This document shows positions 11,525-22,330 of a stretch of DNA of 64,000 nucleotides, one piece after another. This stretch comes from Theobroma cacao. Its lineage: Eukaryota; Streptophyta; Magnoliopsida; Malvales; Malvaceae. Below the pieces are notes generated by a model. That model had not been told where the DNA came from. It saw only the letters and a list, made by a program, of their open reading frames with translations, and did not search any database. How positions within the stretch are numbered: position 1 is the stretch's first letter; every line of letters starts with the position of its first letter. The stretch is taken from positions 6,473,464-6,537,463 of the forward strand of contig NC_030856.1 in NCBI RefSeq assembly GCF_000208745.1, read 5' to 3'. Both the position numbers and the translations under genes were made by a program.

Positions 11525-11925
11525 TGTTAGATATTATCCTTGTGATGGTGATTCAAATAAGTGTTTGAAGAATGAAGAAACACAGATAAAATGAAGAAGG
11601 TGAGTGTATCGACTTGTAAGAAGTAAGGGAGAAAAAGGATCAAAACTCACCGTTTAAATAAAGGGTGAAGCTCAATACACAACATTTTGTTTTTTGTTTT
11701 AAAATTCAGTTAGGAAGTAATCATTAGTTAATTAGTGTTTAACTTTACTCTTCCTTCACTAATTGTATACCTGTACATATAAATACCACCATGTAATACC
11801 TTGATTGAAAAATGAGAATATACAGAGACAAATTCTCAACCATATGTGCCGTCTCTTCCCTATCCTCCATTTTTTATGCTTTTGACACCATTTTTGTGGT
11901 CCACAATTATTTTTTGTGTGTAACA
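11525..11925 (+). repeat. Copia 3' LTR
   Basis: The 401-bp LTR begins TGTTAGATATTATCC directly after the polypurine tract and ends GTGTGTAACA, giving a 5-bp TGTTA/TAACA inverted end. A TATA-like ACATATAAATACC is near 11774-11786. No matching 5' LTR exists in the window. Confidence 0.8.
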
Positions 11926-12028
11926 TAAAATTTTTTTTTCACCGACAATGTAGTTTGCCAAGAGAATTTTACATTAGCAATCGTTTTTACGATTATTAAA
12001 GATTAAAACAAAAAAGAGGGCCTCTTCA

Positions 12029-12508
12029 ATGTGCTGGACTAGTGTGAAAGGGAATCAGCATGTGAATGTTTTGTTTGGACGCTCTTCCAAGATAATGCAG
12101 TGGGTGGTTTTTTCAGGTTTGGGATGCCTTTTCCTGAGATCGGGCTTTTTTGGGTTCTGTGGCTTTTTGGATTTCACCTCCATTTGCTGGGATGATTGTG
12201 TTTGGATGACCCTTTGGGGGCTGATTGTGATCCAGGTTTTTAATAGAGATTTATGCTTTTGGATTTCTTTAATTGTTCAGAGTATGGATATATTTTGTAC
12301 TGGACAGTTTGCTGCCTGCTTTGTTCTTAGGTTTAGGAGGTTATGCTTGTATATTGAAAGGGTGCAGGGAGAGTTTTTTGTGTATATTGTCTTTGAGGGC
12401 TACTGGCGAGCCATAGGGAGGCCAGGAATCCCATCCATTTTGTATAGATTTTTGGTTACAGGGCATGGAGTGTTGATTCAGGAAGGTTACCTTCTAAGTG
12501 AAGAGTAA
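12029..12508 (+). other. Unrecognised 159-codon open frame
   Basis: An open frame of 159 codons begins with ATG and is rich in Phe, Trp, Cys, Leu and Gly. It lies 100 bp after the Copia LTR, in sequence noticeably richer in G and T (TTTTGGGTTCTGTGGC-like text) than its surroundings. I recognise no domain. The hydrophobic, TTT/TGG-driven composition suggests a non-coding retroelement tail (for example a LINE 3' region) read as protein. Nothing shows that it is expressed. Confidence 0.2.
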
Positions 12509-13425
12509 CAAAGCTGAACTGCTTGTTTCTTTTCACAGAGATAAACCAGTTTGGTTTCCTCTGATCTGAATATATTACTAACTTTCAGAAAAATAAAAAA
12601 CAAAAACTCACTTACCTGGTTACATTGCCTATCGTAAAATGTACTCTGCTACAAATATATCGGTTCTCAAATTTTGCTATTGGTTAATGTGTTTTTTGCT
12701 ACTTGCCAGCATGTATCTATCTCCCTTGTAAAATGCTAAATCCAATTATCATCCAGACATGAATATATATTCTTGTAACAAGATTACATATAATGGACGA
12801 GAAAAAATCAAAAAGAAAGGTATGGAATTTGACACACTTATAATATTGATTTACATGTCTAAAATTTGCAATTACAATTGGATATTGATCGTAAAGAAAA
12901 AGTTATGACTGGAAATGGCAAGTGTAACGAAAAATATTGATCAAAAGATTATTGAAAAGGATTGGATGGTGATTGGATTTTGATTGTAAAGAAAGAATTA
13001 ATTATAACGAAAAAGATTAATGGAAGGGATTGAACAATGAAGATAAGTGTAATGGAAGGGATTGAACAATGAAGATAAGTGTAATGGAACGTATTGATCA
13101 AAAGATTAATGAAAGGAATTTGAAGTTAAGAAAATAGATGGTTAAAACAATGAATCATGAAAATTAAATAAACAAATGTAGAGGAAGAAAATACATTCAA
13201 TTAAGCATAAATTAAGAGATAGTAATGAAAGTTAAATTAATAAGAGTACATGAAATTTATGACAACCAAATACAATACTAGTAACCTAAAGAAGCAAAAG
13301 GAGGTACAAATACACCATCACAACAACAATAAAAGCATCTCGAAGTATGCCATTGCTGAGAAGAAACCAATAAACGATCACAACAACAATAAAAGCATAT
13401 TCAAATTGACTTGTACTTAAAATGA
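12509..13425. other. Intergenic, AT-rich
   Basis: No gene is seen. A motif family of the type TGGAAGGGATTGAACAATGA or TGGAACGTATTGATCAAAAG recurs between 12880 and 13130, suggesting an old decayed tandem repeat. The tail of this interval is the 3' flank of the neighbouring B3 gene and contains two CATCACAACAACAATAAAAGCAT copies (13316 and 13377). Confidence 0.5.
13021..13084. repeat. Perfect 2 x 32 bp tandem duplication
   Basis: The 32-bp unit beginning TGGAAGGGATTGAACAATGA is repeated once without a mismatch. Diverged relatives flank it on both sides. It appears to be a recent slippage-type duplication. Confidence 0.85.
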
Positions 13426-13791
13426 CTATATCTCCCCAGTCCAAGTTTCATTACCAAAAAGAAAGATCCTTCTTTGTGCCGCAATTGTGTATCTTGGAGC
13501 ACCGTTGGCATCATTCTCTTCAACTCGAAAGATAATTTTATCACCAGGCTTGAGGTTATTAGCACGAACATACTTACGCCAATCTCCTTGAAATACAGGT
13601 CTAGCATAATCTTTGCCTTCTCTTCTAATATAATATCCGAAATTCTCCCATAAGTTTCCAGATACATCATAAACGGGTAAGAATATCGTCCGTCCTCCTT
13701 CATAATATGGCAGATGTCTCATGAAGTCAGTAGGAATTGCCATTTGCTTCTTAACATCAACCTCTGTGAGGTATTTCTCGAAGTGTGCCAT
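13426..13791 (-). CDS. Small stand-alone B3-domain protein, copy 1 (121 aa)
   Basis: A single exon encodes 121 residues that are essentially one plant B3 DNA-binding domain: FEKYLTEVDVKKQMAIPTDF (residues 4-23), LP..EGGRT..LPVYDVSGNLWENFGYYIRR, GDWRKYVRANNLKPGDKIIFRV (about 69-90) and a short tail. B3 domains act in nuclear transcription factors; this copy has no AP2, ARF or other partner domain. The frame extends five codons upstream through a GTG, but the first ATG (13789-13791) is the likely start, and the same arrangement occurs in copy 3. A TATA-like TTTATAAATAG lies about 90 bp upstream. Copies are at 23146-23409 (broken) and 26016-26378 (intact). Target sites and function are unknown. 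Confidence 0.8.
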   Translation of the reverse strand: MAHFEKYLTEVDVKKQMAIPTDFMRHLPYYEGGRTIFLPVYDVSGNLWENFGYYIRREGKDYARPVFQGDWRKYVRANNLKPGDKIIFRVEENDANGAPRYTIAAQRRIFLFGNETWTGEI

Positions 13792-13881
13792 AGCTGAAAA
13801 GAACACTAGAATGAACTCACTTTTGCTGAATGATTAAGAATGATTTGCTCCTCTTGGGCTAACACCCCCACCCCCTCCCAC

Positions 13882-13893
13882 CTATTTATAAAC
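13882..13893 (-). promoter_or_regulatory. TATA box of B3 copy 1
   Basis: The minus strand reads GTTTATAAATAG about 90 bp before the ATG. B3 copy 3 has its own TATA element at the same distance, and the pseudogene copy 2 has lost this one. Confidence 0.6.
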
Positions 13894-15959
13894 TTCAAAT
13901 CGTACGATCCATTGTTGTCGCGAGATTCTTGTCGATGATTATGGTTTTAGATGGTCGGCATGGACACTTTTATCACCAACCTTAAAATGAGGTTTGAAAT
14001 GAAGCATGCAACGTCCCCTGCACGTCCAACTCTTTGAGAAATGTCATTTTCCATCGTACGACAACTGCTATTTTGCAAGCAATTAAAAGTTTCAGATATA
14101 TACCAATAAGCAGAATTGAGAGTTTTTCATTTGTTGAATAAAATATTGTTAAAGAGAATCTCTGTAGGTGAAGAATCCCACTGCTAGAAAGGCTTTTGAC
14201 CTTTTGCATTCAAATATTGAAGAAGCTTCATTTTGCTTTATTATCAGGCCATTATCTAGAGACATTTCAAAAAGTTCCAATTATATACGGCATGTCGAAA
14301 TTCAGCTACACTTTATTGGATTCATCAGCTAAGGGCCCATAAAAATATTTAACATTTTTTATGTCCATTTTATTACACTATCTATAATCCATAAATAGAT
14401 AAATAACAAATTCACTCAAATTAATTATTAAAAAAATCTCTTACAACAGTTTTTAATTTATTCCCAACAATTAAGGGAAAAATTCATTGAAAATTTTCTC
14501 ATTATTTTTGTACTAGTTTAGGCCGTGAAAGGTGAAACCTAAGTATACCACTATGAAGAGGTAATGCTTCCTCTTTGAGTTTTTCATTGTTAACAGAAAA
14601 GCAAACAAATTCATAATATATTAATGTGCCAAAAAAAATATCATTCTAACTTGAAAACTAAATTTAAAAACAATAAACCTTGACAAAAGAAAATGATTAA
14701 ATTACTATAATATTTCGATAAATTAAAACTTGTACCATAAAGATATATATGGTGTGACTGTTAGAAACATTAAAGTTTTTAACTTATTTTAGTGATTTGA
14801 AAGTTGTGCTGACTTAGCTCAATATAACCACGTGTTCTTGCTTCTCAAGAGAGGCCCCATTATCTAGAATCAAAAGCATGCAAGAAGAATTGAAATAGAG
14901 AGTGTAAGTGAAAAGGGTAGCGCGCCACACACGGCCAACACTTTTAGGACATAATCGAATATCCAAGTTGATTTGATGTTATAGCTGTCATTTTCATCTA
15001 CCAACCTGTCTTGCCATTGGAAAAGATATACCAGGGCAGGATCCAGTTTTTAATTCGTTGAATGTATGAAAAGTGTTGGATTGAATAATTTCGTGAGGGT
15101 GAATATGATGAATATGTCTAATAAAATTATTGTAAAATTATGGTGTTTTTTTTTTTTATTTTTTTAAAATTTAAAGTTATTGTGTCACAATTTCAACAGA
15201 AATCATTAATCTTACATCGAAGAGGATGTCACACTCTCAGTAGGAAGTCATAAATCCAACATCAAGAGAGAATGTTATAAGTTTTAACAAAAGTCACGAA
15301 TTTCGCATCGATTATGTATTATAATAAAATTAAATATTTATTTAATTTAAAAAATACTTTTTATGAGATAAAATCATGAGATCAACCGTGTAAAATAGAT
15401 AATATTTTAGAAATTAGTATGGACCAAGACACATTGCAAACGCACTTTGATTCACCATTTGCCGCAAGACGGTGACACCCTGTTTTTTAATGAGTACCGA
15501 TGGACAAGGACCGGAGCAAGCCTATGTGCAAAAGGAGAGCTTGTTGGACTTTGGGCCAAACTAAGCCCAAATTAGGTAAGGGTCATGACCCATAATATTA
15601 GATATTGAGGCTTATCAATTATTGGGTTGAAAGTTCGTTGATTTAGTTATTTGCTTTGTGGGTTAATAAATTGATATATCGTATAATAACTAACAAAAAA
15701 TATAAAAAAAGTAATAATAAAAACAGTAGTTTATAATGTGAGGCAATATAAAAAAAATTATAAGTTTATATATATATAGATACATAAGTAATAAAATGCG
15801 TATTAATATATGCAAAATTTAGTAATAATAATAGTAAATGATACTTTAATTTAGTTAATAGAAAAAAACATATTATTAGCATAGAAATTGAATTATAGAA
15901 TATTCGTAATTAGAAAAAAAAGATATTTATGTTTTTTTAAAAATATATAGCAACATAGG
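13894..15959. other. Intergenic; duplicated B3 upstream flank, then AT-rich DNA
   Basis: From 13800 to about 14670 the sequence is the upstream flank of B3 copy 1 and matches 23410-24190 in the same order and orientation (CGTACGATCCAT-GTTGTCGC, AACTCTTTGAGAAATGTCATTT, GGTGAAACCTAAG, CAAACAAATTC). From 14670 to 15960 no gene is seen. A fragment at about 15068-15125 beginning AAAGTGTTGGATTGAATAAT is shared with 26600-26665. A G-box-like CACGTG occurs near 14829. Confidence 0.55.
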
Positions 15960-16440
15960 AAATATATTATTTGGGTTATACTTATGATAGAATTTCTACC
16001 CAGTACGTGAGAAGTCGCAATCTCGAGTTAATTTTCTTATGTGAGAGATTTGACTACAACTCTACTAATATGATTGGAGGATTTTAGTTTTAAATCTCAA
16101 TATTTCTTAATCCAAGTAATATCTTAAAATAGTAAATAAAAATATGAGAAATTGTTATGTTAGAATAAAGACATAGAATAACCACGTCTAGAAAAATAAT
16201 AATATAGAATATTTATTGTTCTAAGAAATAATTAATAAGGTATACAATAAAGCAAAATATATTATTCGAGTTATAACGATGATGAAATATTTGCTTGAGA
16301 TGCGAGAAGTCACAATCCCAGGTTAATCTTCTTAGGTGAGGGATTTGATTAAAACTCCACTTGTATGATGGGAAAATATTAATTTTAATTTTTAATATTT
16401 TGATCCAAATAAATGTTTTTTTAGATATTAATAAAATGAA
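15960..16440. repeat. Two diverged tandem units, about 294 bp apart
   Basis: Two blocks starting TATATTATT-G-GTTATA (about 15964 and 16258) share GAGAAGTC-CAATC, GTTAAT-TTCTTA-GTGAG and CT-TATGAT-GG motifs in the same order. The wording resembles the internal modules of the neighbouring Tat/Ogre-like LTR, so this is probably an extension or relative of that LTR. Confidence 0.5.
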
Positions 16441-16559
16441 AAGCAATAATAATAACAATAATAGATATATGCCATAAAGGATGATTAATTTTGAAATTTA
16501 TTTCATGTCACTATTACATTATTTATCAGTCATTGCATCCATTTAGATATATTTTATAC

Positions 16560-17287
16560 ATGAGTTAAGGCCCCGATGATGGGACTTTTCGAGAAGCATG
16601 TGAAGATGAGTTTTTTTTAAAATTTCCTAGGTGAAAGATTACTTTCGAATCCTACTAATATGATAGGAGGGCTTAAAAAATGTTTTTAATAAAAAGCCTT
16701 TACTCGTATTAAAGTCTACATTACATGAAAATGTTTTGACCTCGTAAATGATTATCTTGATGACAAGATTTGCTAGATAAGTTTGAGAATGCGGGTTTTT
16801 TCGAGGTCCCATCAGTATGATGGGTGGACTCGAAAAATATATTCAATAAAAGGTTTTCATTTGACAATAATCGAGATTTTATACCATGCATTTCACGTGC
16901 ACACCATACTGAATAATAAATGTTAGGTTGTAAATAAAATCAAAAAATAAAATAATGATTAATGATTAAGAAAATATAAGAATAAAATTAATAGTTAATT
17001 AAGGTTAAAATAGAATGACGTTTGATTAAATGATACTGTTCGTGGAACAGAAGTCACGAGGTGCTTATCCTTCCCTGTTCGTAACCATACTCCTGAACTC
17101 AAATTTAAAAACTTGCAGACCAAGTCGTTGTTCTTTAAACAACCCTAAAATCAATTTAAGACCTCATCAAATAGAACAAGTTTAATAAGTGATCAATCGT
17201 AGCTTATAAGAAAAAAATATTGGTGGCAACTCCCAAAACTTTCACATTGAAGCGGACAGGTTCTCAGACCTGCACGTAGCGATAGAT
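16560..17287 (+). mobile_element. Tat/Ogre-like LTR, copy 2
   Basis: Positions 16641-17198 match 9864-10440 in the same orientation. Beyond the shared part the sequence continues through GGTGGCAACTCCC and AGCGGACAGGTTCTCAGACC to a primer-binding-site-like TGGCAACTCCACTGAAGAC at 17288. This is the expected order for the 3' end of an LTR followed by the start of an internal region. CCCATCAGTATGATGGG (16808-16824) is a perfect 7-bp inverted repeat around a 3-base centre. There are no coding frames. Confidence 0.6.
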
Positions 17288-17310
17288 TGGCAACTCCACT
17301 GAAGACTTCG
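17288..17310 (+). other. Candidate primer-binding site (tRNA-Arg type)
   Basis: TGGCAACTCCACTGAAGAC resembles the TGGCGACTCC..GGGGA primer-binding site of Tat/Ogre Gypsy elements, which pairs with the 3' end of tRNA-Arg. It has transition-type differences consistent with age. The identification is from memory of the family. Confidence 0.4.
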
Positions 17311-18129
17311 AGAGTCAAGCCAATAAATAATCATAAGTTATCCTTATCCTTAATTAATCAAAGATGTTTTATTCCCTTAATCTTAAGTAGCATAATTTTA
17401 TTTATTTTTCTATTAGTTACGTGTTGTTTATTTATTGTCCTTTATTGATTATTTGTTTTAATAAAAGCATGGTATCTAGGATAGAGGCACATGAGATGAG
17501 TGGTTAAAAGTTGGTACGTTCCTTTACACACATGACACATTCGCATTAATTCATGTGCCTTATACCTGAGATTTATCCTTTGTTAGGTGGGAGTAAAGTA
17601 TCTATGCTCTCGTGAGATGATATCCTCCGCATGGGCTAGCAAAATACTCCTAATCATATTGAACCTCATCCTTTTGAAGCTTGTGATGGGCAAGGACCAA
17701 GGTGCATTGCTAGTTCATGTGGACAATAGTATGGAACAATTTAAGAACTTTTTAGCTTCAGGTGAAACCAAACTTAGCATGTTAAAAATCATGAGTATCT
17801 TTCCTCTATTTAGAGCCATTTCGATCTACATCAAATAGTGTATCCTTAAATAGGAACACACAAAACACTTCTTGCTCCATCTCAATCTCTCATGAAGCTA
17901 TATTGAACAGTAGAGTAGATAGCGTTAAAAGAAGTGATAATACCTAGAATAATATGACCATCTAGCAGGCATGAGCCGTCCTTAAAAAATAATAAAAATA
18001 AATATGGGCATGACACATTATTTTTAAGATTTAATATATTAGCTAGTTATATGTCTACTATTTATACTGACTTGCTTTATTTTTGGCTTATTTTTGCATC
18101 CATGTGCATTTGCATCATCATTTGCATAT
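17311..18129 (+). other. Retroelement leader / internal remnant
   Basis: This lies between the candidate primer-binding site and the DUF7745-like remnant. An 83-codon open frame (17587-17838) shows no recognisable domain. The stretch is probably the untranslated leader of the same Tat/Ogre-like element. Confidence 0.4.
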
Positions 18130-18620
18130 AGGAAAGGTATTCGCAGCTCAATAGCCATCAATAAAGAAGAATCCAATTGCATCCATGAAGTTGTCATTGG
18201 TGAAGGATTGTAAGACAATGCACAAGTTGGCAAACCTCATGGCTAATACACAGCAAAGTGAGAGAGATTGTTTAAAAGAGGGACATGTACCGATTTTGCC
18301 AGAAAAGGTGCTTTTCGACCTCAAGTAAAATGACTTCACGGACATTAACAATGTATAGAATTATTGGAATGACGCAACCTAAAGTAGCTTCTCAAAGCAA
18401 TATGGTCACATATCATGGCTTCTCAGAATGTATGTTGATGAACCGCTACTAAAAGCTTTTATCCAATTTTTTATATGGCTACTTTGTGCTTAATTAGGTA
18501 GACATTACCCACTATTGAAGAATACTCGATATTACTCCAAGTAGATTTTACTCACCAAGACAAGATATATTGGAGAGGTCAAAAACCAAGACACCATAAA
18601 AAGCTATCTCAATTGCTAGA
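18130..18620 (+). pseudogene. DUF7745-like (plant-mobile-domain-related) ORF remnant
   Basis: Frames broken by several stops and shifts still show, in order, QYGHI and L-L-R-MYVDEPLLKAFIQF (about 18395-18465), then, after a shift, TLPTIEEYSILLQVDF (about 18500-18550). In the family I recall, a conserved VDxxLxxALxQFW segment is followed by VPTVEEYxxLL, usually about 20 residues later. Such genes are very common in Malvaceae genomes and often sit downstream of Tat/Ogre-like LTRs as ORF1. This position, 0.8 kb after a candidate primer-binding site, fits that. It is non-functional. Confidence 0.5.
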
Positions 18621-18635
18621 TAGCTTAATCCCAAA

Positions 18636-19070
18636 GGTGGACCAAGCATGAAACTAGAAAATCATTGATAAGATGATGGATGTCACACAAGTCTTGCAAG
18701 ATTCCAAGATGATGGATATTAGACTTTGGGCATCATTTTCTTGCAAGAATCCAAGATGATGGATGTTGTACAAGACTAGAAATCATTAATAAAATGATAG
18801 ATATCGCACGAGATTAGAAAATCATTCATTATTCAGAAAAGTATATTCAATCTCATTGATTATTGTCAAACAAGTATAAAATTATTAGATATACTCTTTT
18901 TATTACATCTATTATAGTACGAAAATCATTGATAAGATGATGGGTGTCACACGAGATTAGAAAATCATTTATTATTCAAAAAAGTATATTCAATCTCATT
19001 GATTATTGCCAAACGAGTATAAAATTAGTAGATAGACTCTTTTTCTTACATCAATTGTAAGAGTAACAAA
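18636..19070. repeat. Diverged tandem repeat, about 140-bp units
   Basis: The unit beginning AAATCATT-ATAA-ATGAT and continuing CGAGATTAGAAAATCATT, AAAAGTATATTCAATCTCAT and TAGA-A-ACTCTTTTT occurs nearly complete twice (about 18780-18917 and 18920-19062), with a partial copy before it (18650-18780). Part of the unit (TTGCAAGAA..CAAGATGATGG) is also found near 26757-26780, so it belongs to a dispersed element, perhaps an LTR. Confidence 0.6.
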
Positions 19071-19351
19071 TGAAGCAAAGACAATAATAATAATTTTACC
19101 ACATTTATATTTGTGAATTTGTGAAAAAACTAAAGAACAATGGCTATGGTTCAAGTAACAAAGAAGAAAGAATTGGGGAAGACGAGAGAAGATAACAGAT
19201 AATGGAATAATAGGTGCAGTGCACCATTTCATTAAAGCATCAGTTATTAAATAGTTAGTTTTTTAAGCTTGATGTTTTCTTCCTTTATAAATCTTTCATT
19301 TTGTTTCAGTCGCTATACAAAATAAAAACCCATGATTTATTTTATTTTTTA

Positions 19352-20572
19352 TATCACGACCCGAAACTCCCCTCGAGCTCGTGATAACCGCCGCGGTGCC
19401 CCGATGGGCACTCATTTCCCTGAATGCCAACCGGAACCCCGCAAGGCTTAATATCAGTTTCTCGTTTTCCCCGGTGAGTAACTATTGCCAAATACTATGT
19501 TCTAAAGGATTTTGAGCTATTTCCAACTTAAAACTGATAAAATAAAAAATTTTATCTCACAGGGGCATTTTGGTCATTTTTCACTGAAAATTTCGAAACT
19601 ATTAAAAATGTAGTAAGCAAGTACCAATCGCATAATTCACAATTAAAATAAGTTTAGGCATCTAAAACCTTTATTTAAAATGAAATTATAATTATTTGAA
19701 TATAATAAGAAGATAAAACAAAATATTCAATAAAATATTTTATTTTCTTATAAACAGTAATTTTAGAGTTATACGTAAATACTTTTTGTAACGTAAAAGT
19801 AAAATAAATTCATTCATATTGTAACGTAGTAAACCAGAGTATTTAAATTAATTTAAATTTACAACATCAAGTGTGCCCACAAATAACTAGAATTAAGGAA
19901 AACTGTGAACCTACTGTGTGGAGGACGTTAATCCAATAGAAGCCATCGATGGAATCAGCTATCTACAGCTTACTCTGAGCCTGAAATGGGTGGAAAGGAG
20001 GATGGTTATATTATAAAATCCTAGTGAGTAAACAAACACCATTTAAATTAGCTAAAGCCGAGTAAAAGGAGACAATTAAAATATCCCATCACAATACGTA
20101 TTTCACAATTTGAAAATTCATCCCAACCCATGCAAATGGTTGTATTTCATTTAATTTATCATTTAGGCTTATGATTTGCATAAACATTTTGCTCATGCCA
20201 TCAAATAGTACTCGGTGACACCTTGATCAGAGGTGTACACTCGAGCCCGCCAAGGCTTTTAAAATTTCGTATACACGTAAACAAATTTTTAGTTTGAAAA
20301 ACACAGTCATTCCTTAGCGTTAGCAGAGTTCATCATCACGAGGTGGTTCGGCGTGACGTGAACTCTAATCATACCTCAAGAGATACCCTACGTGCCTCTC
20401 CGACCAAGGTAAGCACATATAAACGGGGTTACCGTGCCCCTCTCATAGGCTGGTCCACGGAACCCGCCTACTACAGTAAGCTAAACCCACCATACAATAA
20501 AATTCGATAACATGATATGGCAATTATTGTAATTCACGGCCTTTCAAGGCTAAATACACATTTCAGATATTT
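19352..20572. mobile_element. LTR-type retrotransposon remnant, copy 2 (inverted to copy 1)
   Basis: The left end TATCACGACCCGAAACTCC is the mirrored terminus of copy 1 (minus-strand TGTCATGACC), with the expected TG changed to TA. The body matches 1014-2239 in reverse over about 1.22 kb. It contains AT-rich text, the GGTGGTTCGGCGTGACG block and no coding frame. The 3' boundary of similarity is near 20572, where 'cctttcaaggctaaatacaca' is still shared. Confidence 0.6.
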
Positions 20573-22330
20573 CAACACAATATCAATTCAGCCATTCATG
20601 CAAATATTGTCATAAGCCATTTATTCAAATCATAAATTTAATTCTTAACAAGTGGTCTCCAATTACTCTATTTTTCAAAATCATCATTCAATTTTAAAAT
20701 AATTTATAAAATCTTTTCATGTAAACACATTTTGTTTACAAAACATAAAAATTTACCATTTGAACTCATTTTAATAAAATTCACCAAAACCAAATAAAAC
20801 ATACTTTAGATAATTAAATGATGGTAAGGTTACTCACCTCACAATAGCGAGATTTCTACGTCGCTATTGCTTTGTATACGCGTATAATTATACCTAATTG
20901 CCCATCACCTACTTCCTTCAACACACTTTCCTAGCAACCATTTAAATTCAATACATTTAGTGAATCAATTCTACTTTTCTCTCTCTCATTCTATCATAAA
21001 TCTACTCACCTAATTCACATCTTAATATATTTTTACTATAATTAATTGCATCATTCGTTCACGTAATTCTTTAAAGTATTAACACCGGTAACTTACTTAC
21101 GGTATTAAGTGCCTATTTCAACCTTCTAAGCAACTTAAATTTACTTCATATCACCAATTAACCAATGTATAATTAAATAAAATAATTTAGCCTCCATATA
21201 GTCCAATTTCAAAATAAATTATGGTGAACAGTAAAGAAATTTTACCCAATTAAGCTAGATTAGCCCAAATCTCCACCTTCCTTTTCTTTTGGATTTTTCT
21301 TCTTTTGTTGTTTTTGGACTCTTATTCATGGACTTCTCTCATTTCTTTTTAATTGGGTCATGCCCATTCTTCCTTTATTGGATCATGTCCAATTTGCCTT
21401 GCTTGTTAGGCCATGCCCATTTTCCTTGTTATTTTCTTTTCCTTTCTTTTCTTTTCTTTTATTTTTTTTTCTTTTCTTTCCTTCTTTCTCTTCCTTCTTC
21501 CTCCAGCCAACCAGCAGCCTTGTTGTCTTCCTTTTTCTTCTCTTCACATGCACAAACCGTCCACTCTCTTCCTTTCTCTCCCTCTCACCACCGGTCACAC
21601 TTATTGTCTTTCAATCCAGAAAATTTCAGTAGCTAAAGTTGCTCTTTTTTGCTTCAAAATCAGCAGCTATGCTGCTCTGTTTTTCCTTAAACTTTCAGCA
21701 GCTAAGTTGCACCTTTCCTTCAAAAAAAATTTACAGCCAAAACAACCACAATTAACCATCAAAACAGCACCTCAAACCTTAAATTTTCTGCTACAAAATT
21801 CTGCACTTTTTGGCCTCCAAAATCAGCAGAAAAATGGCACTTTCCAACCTCCAAAACCAGCAGAAAAATAGCTCTTTCCAGCCTCAAAAATCAGCCCTTA
21901 AATGGCTCTCTTTCCCTTCTTGAATGGTAGCAAAAACAGCCCCTCAACTCAGCTCTCTTTTCCTTTTATTTTCCTTTCTCATGCACGATTTTCTTTTTGA
22001 TTTTCTTTCTCTCTGTTCTTTCTTCTTCCTTTGCTCTTTTATTTCTCCTTTACTCTCCCTCAACCGACCTCTCTCTTCTTCTTGGTCTTCTTCACTTAGT
22101 TTGGTCAATTACACACATATATATACATATATATATTATTTCTTTCTTGAATGTTCCACCACATTCCACTTTGTTCCAACTGACCACATCACAATCTTTT
22201 TTTCTTTTCTTCCTTCACTTGTTGCTTCACATGGCCGGCCCTCCCTCCAATTCACCAAGAGTCTTTGACTCTTTTATTGACCACATGTGCAGCTGCCCAT
22301 GTTGGTCCTATAATATTTTTTTTTTATACG
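20573..22330. other. Non-coding, pyrimidine-rich stretch after LTR-type copy 2
   Basis: AT-rich DNA (20573-21280) is followed by CT-rich sequence (21280-22230) ending at a GGCCGGCC (about 22230). This is probably the rest of the LTR-type element. Overlapping open frames (21289-21871, 21924-22359) are products of the low-complexity TTTCTT composition on both strands and are not gene candidates. A CTCACAATAGCGAGATTTCT block near 20840 contains a short inverted repeat (AATAGCGA..TCGCTATT). Confidence 0.45.

Larger units (their letters stand above)
10441..11925 (+). mobile_element. 5'-truncated Ty1/Copia retrotransposon
   Basis: The element starts abruptly inside the reverse transcriptase frame at 10441. 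It runs through the end of RT and the RNase H domain, then a polypurine tract (TTGAGGGGGAG, about 11514-11524) and a complete 3' LTR (11525-11925, TGTTA..TAACA). The 5' LTR, gag, protease, integrase and most of RT are absent. The left junction interrupts a Tat-like LTR exactly after GTGATCAA at 10440. Confidence 0.85.

Noticed and set aside
17587..17838. 83-codon open frame
   Set aside because: No domain; lies in the leader of a retroelement remnant.
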